Source of the DNA: Succinatimonas hippei | GTDB taxonomy: Bacteria > Pseudomonadota > Gammaproteobacteria > Enterobacterales > Succinivibrionaceae | Assembly: GCA_004557545.1 (NCBI GenBank) | Contig: SFGV01000010.1 | Coordinates: forward strand, 1-46,409 | Length of the DNA: 46,409 nt | Direction of reading: 5' to 3' | In this document: one piece after another, positions 41,653 to 46,409 of the stretch | How the letters are laid out: each line of letters opens with the position of its first letter | How positions within the stretch are numbered: position 1 is the stretch's first letter | Notes under the pieces: generated by a model | Told to the model about the DNA's origin: nothing | The model's database searches: none | The model's input: the letters and a program-made list of their open reading frames with translations, nothing else | Made by a program: the position numbers and the translations under genes

Positions 41653-43254
41653 TCAGATCTTAAAGTGGGATACCGCATCAACCAGCTTTCCAAGATCCGA
41701 GAGCGAACCGTCCACTGACTTAACAGTGATCCCGACAATGCTGTTGAGATCCTTGGCGGCGCTTGTGATCTGCTGCATGTTGGTAGAGATCTCGGATGTA
41801 GCGGTGGTCTGCTCCTCGGCGGCGGTCGCTATCTGGGTTATCTGCGAGTTTACTCCCTGCACTCTCTTTGAGATCTCGCCAAGCTCTCCGGTGATCCCTT
41901 CGGCGCTTTGGGCCAGCCGGTTCATATTCTCAAGCGAGCCGTTTATAGACTCATTGGCGCTGGTAGACTCTTCTTGTATCTTGGATACCATCTTGGTGAT
42001 CTCCTGGGTTGAGGCGCCGGTGCGCGAGGCGAGAGCTCTCACCTCATCGGCGACCACCGCGAATCCTTTACCGGCCTCACCCGCGCGGGCAGCCTCGATG
42101 GCAGCGTTCAGCGCCAGAAGATTGGTCTGGGAGGCGATGTCCTCAATGGTCTGAACGATGGTACTGACCTGCTCGGTCTGGGCAACCAGCTCATTGATCT
42201 GCGCCGCGTCATTTTTGGATCTTTCAGCCTGATTGCGGATCCCCTCGATGGTCCTTTCTACAGCGCTTACGCCCTTTTCAGTGGATTTGTCGGAGGCCTC
42301 GGCTGAATCCGCGGCGCTGGCGCAGTTCTTCGCGATATCCGCGGTAGTTGAAACCATCTCATCAGAGGCCGCGGCGACCGTAAGCGCGCGGTTCTGGGTC
42401 TGGGAGGCGGCGTCGGCAATCTTAAGCGCGTTTTCCTTTACCGCGTTGAAACTGTCAGTTACGCTTTCTGTAGTATTGTTTATAAGGCCGATACTTGACG
42501 CGATATCCTTACGCATTAGCTCAAGTGATTTAAGGATATTGCCAAACTCATCGGATCTGCTGGTATTGACAGGTTTGCTCAGATCACCTGATGATAACAC
42601 CGAGGTTACCTTAAGCACCCTGCTTATCCCGCTTGAAATGGCTCCAAGAATCGCGCTTGCCATCACGACGCAAACAATTACTATCAGGATACCAATAATT
42701 GCGGTTAGCAGTGTATTGCTGTTTATGGAGTTTGCCGCCTCCTGCGCTTCCTTTGCCTGATATCTGTTGATGGTGCTCATGTTAAAGGCAAGCTCTATAT
42801 AAAGCGGGTCAAGATGACTGAAAATGATCCTGGCCGCGTCATTGGTTTTGCCCTCACGTAACAAAGGAACTACGTTATTTGCGACTATTTCGACATACTG
42901 GGCGCCAAGCTGTTTAACATTACCAACCTCCTTTGGGTAACGCGTAGCCTGCATTACCTCATAGGATTTTTTGAAACGCTCAAGACTGTTTACAACTGAT
43001 GAGAGCTCATCGTCAGAAGACGCGCCGTCCTTCTCTGAGAGCTTGAGCAGAGCCCCGTGCACACCATAGAGAGTAGCTATGGTCTGGCTTGTGCGGTCAA
43101 AACGGACCTGCAGAATGGTGGTGGCTGTTGCCGCGAGCTCATTGCTCTTTCTGGAGTCAAGAATGGTACTTGAAGTGAGAAACACGATCGCTACGGTTAT
43201 AACCGCGAAGACCGCGGTAAGTCTGCCGCGTACCGTCGATAAGAATTTAACCAT
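41653..43254 (-). CDS. Methyl-accepting chemotaxis protein
   Basis: A 533-residue chemoreceptor built like the one at 14431-16035. Transmembrane helix 1 lies at about 8-30, followed by a periplasmic helical-bundle sensor (to about 180), helix 2 (about 182-207), HAMP, and the methylation helices with the IEDIASQTNLLALNAAIEA hairpin tip. The signalling domain is almost the same as in the first copy. The sensor domain differs but keeps shared landmarks (the ATRYPKxxGxxK segment and DPLYI/SPLYL), which implies a common ancestor with diverged ligands. No CheR-tethering pentapeptide. Monocistronic, with its own terminator. Confidence 0.95.
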   Translation of the reverse strand: MVKFLSTVRGRLTAVFAVITVAIVFLTSSTILDSRKSNELAATATTILQVRFDRTSQTIATLYGVHGALLKLSEKDGASSDDELSSVVNSLERFKKSYEVMQATRYPKEVGNVKQLGAQYVEIVANNVVPLLREGKTNDAARIIFSHLDPLYIELAFNMSTINRYQAKEAQEAANSINSNTLLTAIIGILIVIVCVVMASAILGAISSGISRVLKVTSVLSSGDLSKPVNTSRSDEFGNILKSLELMRKDIASSIGLINNTTESVTDSFNAVKENALKIADAASQTQNRALTVAAASDEMVSTTADIAKNCASAADSAEASDKSTEKGVSAVERTIEGIRNQAERSKNDAAQINELVAQTEQVSTIVQTIEDIASQTNLLALNAAIEAARAGEAGKGFAVVADEVRALASRTGASTQEITKMVSKIQEESTSANESINGSLENMNRLAQSAEGITGELGEISKRVQGVNSQITQIATAAEEQTTATSEISTNMQQITSAAKDLNSIVGITVKSVDGSLSDLGKLVDAVSHFKI

Positions 43255-43486
43255 TTAAGAACCCTTGTTATTCTTTTTATTGTCCAGCAGGTTAGATTTT
43301 AATTTTTAAATCAAAATCTTATCTCAAGTATGAATATACCCTCAGCTATTTTCAAGCACTATTGAAGGCGGAAAGTAAAAAAATGACATTCCGCCCAAAT
43401 TTCAGTTCATGGCGCCTGGATGTTATTTGATGTTCCGGCCTGACCTCAGGTTCTCAATCTGGTCTGCTTTTTATAAAGGAGATCCC

Positions 43487-43942
43487 TTATGACAATGCAT
43501 CAAGCATCTGCGCCGGGTTGTCGGCTGCCTTCACCTTGTCAAAACCTTTTACAATGACGCCATTCTCATCTATAAGGTAGGTTGTGCGCACAATGCCGAT
43601 TGACACCTTCCCGTAGTTTTTCTTTTCCTTCCAGACATCATATGCCTGAAGTACGACCTTTTCGGGATCTGAGAGCAGAGTGAACGGCAGTCCGTACTTC
43701 TCGGTAAATTTCTTATGCGTGGCCACGCTGTCTTTGTTTATCCCGATCACTACCGCGCCCTTCTCAAGAAACTGTGGATACAGACTGCCAAAGCCGCAGG
43801 CCTGTTTGGTACAGCCGGGAGTCATGTCCTTGGGATAAAAATACAAAATCACTTTCTGTCCGCGGTAATCAGAAAGACTGCGCGTATCCCCGTTCTGATC
43901 GGGCAGCGTGAAATCCGGCGCCGGTGTTCCAATTTTCAGCAT
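43487..43942 (-). CDS. bcp: Thiol peroxidase Bcp (peroxiredoxin Q)
   Basis: A 151-residue peroxiredoxin of the AhpC/TSA fold. YPKDMTPGCTKQACGF (about 36-51) has the peroxidatic Cys in TPGC and the resolving Cys five residues later, as in E. coli Bcp. It reduces hydroperoxides with thioredoxin, so trxB in this window may serve it. The start ATG at 43942 (MLKIGTPAPDFTLPDQ) has AGGAG upstream; an in-frame ATG 36 bases earlier gives an unconserved extension. Monocistronic. Confidence 0.95.
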   Translation of the reverse strand: MLKIGTPAPDFTLPDQNGDTRSLSDYRGQKVILYFYPKDMTPGCTKQACGFGSLYPQFLEKGAVVIGINKDSVATHKKFTEKYGLPFTLLSDPEKVVLQAYDVWKEKKNYGKVSIGIVRTTYLIDENGVIVKGFDKVKAADNPAQMLDALS

Positions 43943-43978
43943 TTTTTGCTCCTGAATGTCCGTTATCTTTAAGAGCAT

Positions 43979-44298
43979 TTTGGCTCAATTCCATAACCTG
44001 CTTGTTTTTATTGATTATTTTTATTAAAGACAGGCGTTCTTATTGAGCTGTCGACGGTATCATCGCGCTGTATACGAGTATCCCGGGTATTTGAAAGAGT
44101 CTGATAACAAATCGCTGATGGATCTTGCAGACGGTTACGCTTAGGCATTTTAAATGACGGCTCAGCACGATCCGTTTATGACTACTGACTGGTGTATTTT
44201 TGGGAAAGAACTTCGTGATCGTTGTGAAAAAATCAAGTGACGATCAACTGCTTCCAACAGCGCTATATTATTTGAAGTTTTAGATTTAACAGTGAATG
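43979..44298. other. Gap with a possible degraded coding remnant
   Basis: A rightward frame reads RRYHRAVYEYPGYLKESDN, then a stop, then MTAQHDPFMTTDWCIFGKE with no frame change, then further stops (about 44045-44210). The composition looks more protein-like than random, but I recognise no family. Otherwise the gap holds the bcp promoter region and nothing else I can identify. Confidence 0.3.
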
Positions 44299-44523
44299 TC
44301 AGATAAATAAATCCGGTTCCGTATCCAGAAGGAGCTGAACCAGCACCTTGTAGTCAAGGTACTGCACATCATACGCGCCATCATGAATGTTTTGAGCAAG
44401 GCGGCTGTGGTAATAAATATCCATTGCCTGCTCCAGCGAAAGATTTTTCACCTTGGCAAGACGCGCAATGAGCCGTTCCTCAAGCCTTTCCTGGTAGTAT
44501 TTTTCCAGGATCTCTCCGTTCAT
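44299..44523 (-). CDS. Small acidic helical protein, third gene of the DUF3990 operon
   Basis: A 74-residue protein, predicted mostly helical, with ERLIARLAKVKNLSLEQAMDIYYHSRLA, a pattern I associate with short DUF3791-like partners found beside DUF3990 genes. Its ATG overlaps the TGA of the DUF3990 gene by 4 bases (ATGA), so it is translationally coupled to it. It is a candidate antitoxin or chaperone for the ADP-ribosyltransferase-like protein; that is inference from position. It is the last gene of the operon, with no obvious terminator after it. Confidence 0.75.
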   Translation of the reverse strand: MNGEILEKYYQERLEERLIARLAKVKNLSLEQAMDIYYHSRLAQNIHDGAYDVQYLDYKVLVQLLLDTEPDLFI

Positions 44524-45008
44524 GATCCCACCTTCTCTGAAGACTTGAAAGAAAGTAGCGCTTCTACCGCTGTCTGTGTGATAAACGCGATCTGATCGTA
44601 AGTCGGATAAATACGGATCTCCTCAAGAGCTCGCGCTTTGTCCCATACACCGCTGTGGTACATATCCACGACCCTATACACCCTGTCATCGGCCACCTTA
44701 CCTTTTATGAGATCAAAGACCTTATATCCCGGATCTCCGTCACGGCATTTGCAGACAAAGTCGATCCATGAGTCGATGTCATCGCCAAAATCCTTATACA
44801 CAAAGCCTTTCAGGTCTTCTTTCATCTCAAAGATACTTAAAACCGCCTGACCACTGGCTTTTGAAAAGAGTGCTTTGCGTTTTGCCCATTTCTCCGCCTG
44901 ATCTTTTATGGTTGTGACATAAAAGCCACGACCAAAATCCAGATCCCTGAAGGAATGCTTTATATCAGGATGGTCAACGACCACGTCAGAACCATGATAA
45001 ACAATCAC
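44520..45008 (-). CDS. DUF3990 protein, ADP-ribosyltransferase-like candidate toxin
   Basis: A 162-residue protein that matches DUF3990 in order. VYHGSDVVV at the N-terminus (His5) corresponds to the first ART motif. DFGRGFYVTTIKDQAEKWAKR (24-44) is the second, with Tyr30 where H-Y-E ARTs keep their tyrosine. WIDFVCKCRD (81-90) and KGKVADDRVYRVV follow, and YDQIAFITQTAVEAL (137-151) puts Gln139 where the third catalytic residue (usually Glu) would be. DUF3990 is placed in the ADP-ribosyltransferase fold by profile comparison; I know of no biochemical proof for this group. Overlaps of 4 bases with both neighbours show tight coupling, typical of toxin-antitoxin operons. Confidence 0.8.
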   Translation of the reverse strand: MIVYHGSDVVVDHPDIKHSFRDLDFGRGFYVTTIKDQAEKWAKRKALFSKASGQAVLSIFEMKEDLKGFVYKDFGDDIDSWIDFVCKCRDGDPGYKVFDLIKGKVADDRVYRVVDMYHSGVWDKARALEEIRIYPTYDQIAFITQTAVEALLSFKSSEKVGS

Positions 45009-45220
45009 GCGGTCACCTTCCTTTGCCTCAGGTATTCCTCTATATCACGCACCACATAATTCGTGCTCTGTGTGTGCAGAATGTCATAGCCGGGAACCAG
45101 ATACTGATATAGACAGCCGCTCTTTTTTAATGCCTTGTACACCCTGGATGGAGTAACGCTCCAGCGGTCGGCGCAGGCATGAATCATATAAACAACAAAT
45201 GAAAAACAGTCCGCGGACAT
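45005..45220 (-). CDS. DUF3791 protein, first gene of the DUF3990 operon
   Basis: A 71-residue protein with the DUF3791 pattern: FSFVVYMIHACADRWSVTPSRVYKAL, then YQYLVPGYDILHTQSTNYVVRDIEEYL. The family is almost always found next to DUF3990 and is its likely partner or antitoxin. I chose the ATG at 45220 because AGGAG lies 8 bases upstream; the in-frame ATG at 45241 has no ribosome binding site and nearly abuts the putative -10 box. Its stop overlaps the DUF3990 start by 4 bases. Confidence 0.85.
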   Translation of the reverse strand: MSADCFSFVVYMIHACADRWSVTPSRVYKALKKSGCLYQYLVPGYDILHTQSTNYVVRDIEEYLRQRKVTA

Positions 45221-45241
45221 ACAATTTCTCCTATCTGTCAT

Positions 45242-45279
45242 TTTATAAAAATATACTTAAGGTCACCAAACCTGTGAAC
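45242..45279 (-). promoter_or_regulatory. Promoter and possible operator of the DUF3791-DUF3990 operon
   Basis: Read leftwards, TTGGTG (45269-45264), a 16-base spacer and TATAAA (45247-45242) form a plausible sigma-70 promoter. GTTCAC-N7-GTGACC (45279-45261), an inverted repeat with one mismatch, covers the -35 box and could be where an operon product binds to autoregulate. Confidence 0.4.
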
Positions 45280-45391
45280 AAACACGTTCATCTTTTCGTA
45301 TATGGCTTGAAACCTGAGCACCGGACACGCCCGGAACGAACGTTTGACAGTTTGCCCCTAATACCCTGACCTCAGTGATGACTAAATGATG

Positions 45392-45420
45392 CCCAGGTTC
45401 AAAAACTTGGGTATTTTTTT
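45392..45420 (+). terminator. Terminator-like hairpin before the transposase
   Basis: CCCAGG (45392-45397) pairs with CTTGGG (45406-45411) with one wobble, followed by TA and seven T. Placed just before the transposase promoter, it would block read-through from outside, as at the ends of many insertion sequences. Confidence 0.55.
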
Positions 45421-45435
45421 ATTTGTCAACAATAC

Positions 45436-45464
45436 TTGATTTTTGTGTTATAATGTGTTATAAT
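45436..45464 (+). promoter_or_regulatory. Promoter of the IS1634-type transposase
   Basis: TTGATT (45436-45441), a 17-base spacer and TATAAT (45459-45464). A second TATAAT lies at 45449-45454, and the TGTTATAATGTGTTATAAT stretch is a short direct repeat. The start codon follows 38 bases later. Confidence 0.7.
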
Positions 45465-45502
45465 CCATTGATATAAGTGTTTGTGTCATCCGGAGAGCGC
45501 AT

Positions 45503-46333
45503 ATGTACCTCAATAAAGTCAGAAGCAAAAACTCAGTCAATTACTACGTATGCTCAGGGGTAAGGGAGAAAGGAAAGGTTCGTACCTTTGTCGTGGCCAG
45601 ACTGGGAAACAGAGCCGAACTCTCGGAGAAGCTGGGTACCACTGATGAAAGCAAAATCGAGGAGTGGTGCAGAGAGGAAATTAAGCGGCTTGAGAGTAAA
45701 CGTAAAGAGGAACAGCCTGAGCCTTTGGAAATAAAGCTCACCCCGGGCAAGAGGATTGAGAAGGGAGAAAAGGTAAACGCCTGCGCCGGGTTCATGGCGC
45801 TTCAGCAGGTTCTGTACTCTCTTGGGTTTAAGGAGCTTATAGGCGAGCTCATGAAAGGCAGAAGGTGCAAGTATGACTTAGAGCAGATCATCGCCCACCT
45901 TGTATACGCCAGAGTGTTAGATCCAAAGTCCAAGCTCTCCACATACGGCTTTTGCAAAGAAAAGCTTTTGGACGAGCCTGAATATGAGCTGCATGACTTA
46001 TACCGCGCTCTGGACATACTCAGTAAGGAGCATGACTACATTCAGTCCTTCCTTTACCGCGCCTCTGAAGGGGTAAGGCCCAGAAACAAGCAGGTGCTGT
46101 TCTACGACTGCACCAACTTTTACTTTGAAATTCAGTCTGAGGATGAACACCGCAGGTATGGACACTCAAAAGAGAACCGTCCCAATCCTATAGTCCAGAT
46201 GGGACTGTTTGTAGACGGTGACGGAGTTCCGCTTGGGTTTGATTTATTCTCCGGAAACCAGAACGAGCATCCAAGTCTCATCCCGCTTGAGGAAAGGCTC
46301 ATAAAGGACTTTGTTGGGGATCATCAAAGATGA
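45503..46333 (+). pseudogene. IS1634-family transposase, 3'-truncated
   Basis: A 276-residue frame starting at ATG 45503 (GGAGAG upstream). It has the IS1634/IS4-type layout: an N-terminal YYVCSGVREKGKVRT region, then VLFYDCTNFYFE with the first catalytic Asp, RRYGHSKENRPNPIVQMGLF, and LGFDLFSGNQNEHPSLIPLEERL. Full-length relatives run to roughly 500-600 residues (from memory), with the second Asp in an FVVCTDAGL-like motif just beyond this point and the catalytic Glu near the C-terminus. Here the frame leaves the family pattern after IKDF (about 46310) and stops at 46333. The transposase is therefore dead as read, either cut by a rearrangement or by the end of the assembly. Confidence 0.8.
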
Positions 46334-46409
46334 TCTGAAGGATCCTTCCAAGATGATCTGTTAAGAAATCCTCTTCTGCTTCTCTTCTCCTAAATTTTCC
46401 TTTTCCACT

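Noticed and set aside
43294..43319. Inverted repeat AGATTTT/AAAATCT upstream of the second chemoreceptor
   Set aside because: A/T-only arms in an A/T-rich leader are easily produced by chance; no further support.
43489..43560. Short rightward frame with AAAGGAG before ATG, antisense to the bcp 3' end
   Set aside because: Only about 22 codons, no family resemblance; the purine-rich stretch is probably coincidental.

Overview
The window reads as chromosomal DNA of a gammaproteobacterium, probably a gut- or rumen-associated anaerobe or facultative anaerobe; the Succinivibrionaceae are my best guess, inferred from gene content only. Pointers are the usg-fimV pair, IHF alpha, HrpA, CvrA, PutP, DgkA, TadA and a short 4.5S-type SRP RNA. 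Alongside these are accessory families common in gut bacteria: DUF3791/DUF3990, a BspA-like DUF285 protein, an AAA-ATPase-like protein and an IS1634-type transposase. I found no tRNA, 16S or 23S rRNA gene and no CRISPR array.

Layout. 1-0.5 kb: a broken junction, with the tail of a heavy-metal P-type ATPase (+) abutting the start of a JetD-like (Wadjet) gene (-). 0.6-9.3 kb: a leftward housekeeping run of usg, a giant fimV, an M15 peptidase, trxB, dgkA and tadA. 9.5-11.4 kb: rightward ihfA, a stand-alone HPr and a TIM-barrel sugar isomerase/epimerase-like gene. 11.5-17.8 kb: leftward glycerate kinase joined to a multi-CxxC membrane protein, a chemoreceptor and a BspA-like tail-anchored protein. 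17.9-19.9 kb: an LtaS-like phosphotransferase. 20.1-27.3 kb: leftward MFS, hrpA and cvrA. 27.8-30.6 kb: rightward asnB and an unknown gene. 30.6-36 kb: a zinc-type macrodomain protein, two small heat shock proteins, a galactose-mutarotase-like protein, an AraJ-like MFS and a flavodoxin-fold oxidoreductase. 36.1-39.3 kb: truB with a secreted unknown, the SRP RNA gene ffs, and a degenerate AAA-ATPase-like gene directly behind it. 39.4-44 kb: putP with a small membrane protein, a second chemoreceptor and bcp. 44.3-46.4 kb: an accessory island with a three-gene DUF3791-DUF3990-small-protein operon and a truncated IS1634-type transposase.

Themes. Most units end in clear intrinsic terminators, so operons can be drawn with fair confidence. 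The most interesting element is the three-gene operon at 44299-45220. Its genes overlap by 4 bases and its middle product has the sequence hallmarks of a compact ADP-ribosyltransferase-like toxin (DUF3990). The same window also encodes a macrodomain of the ADP-ribosyl-hydrolase type. Second in interest are the six-CxxC membrane protein coupled to glycerate kinase, a shared heat-shock-like promoter block in front of both hsp20 genes, and the broken P-type ATPase/JetD junction at the left edge.
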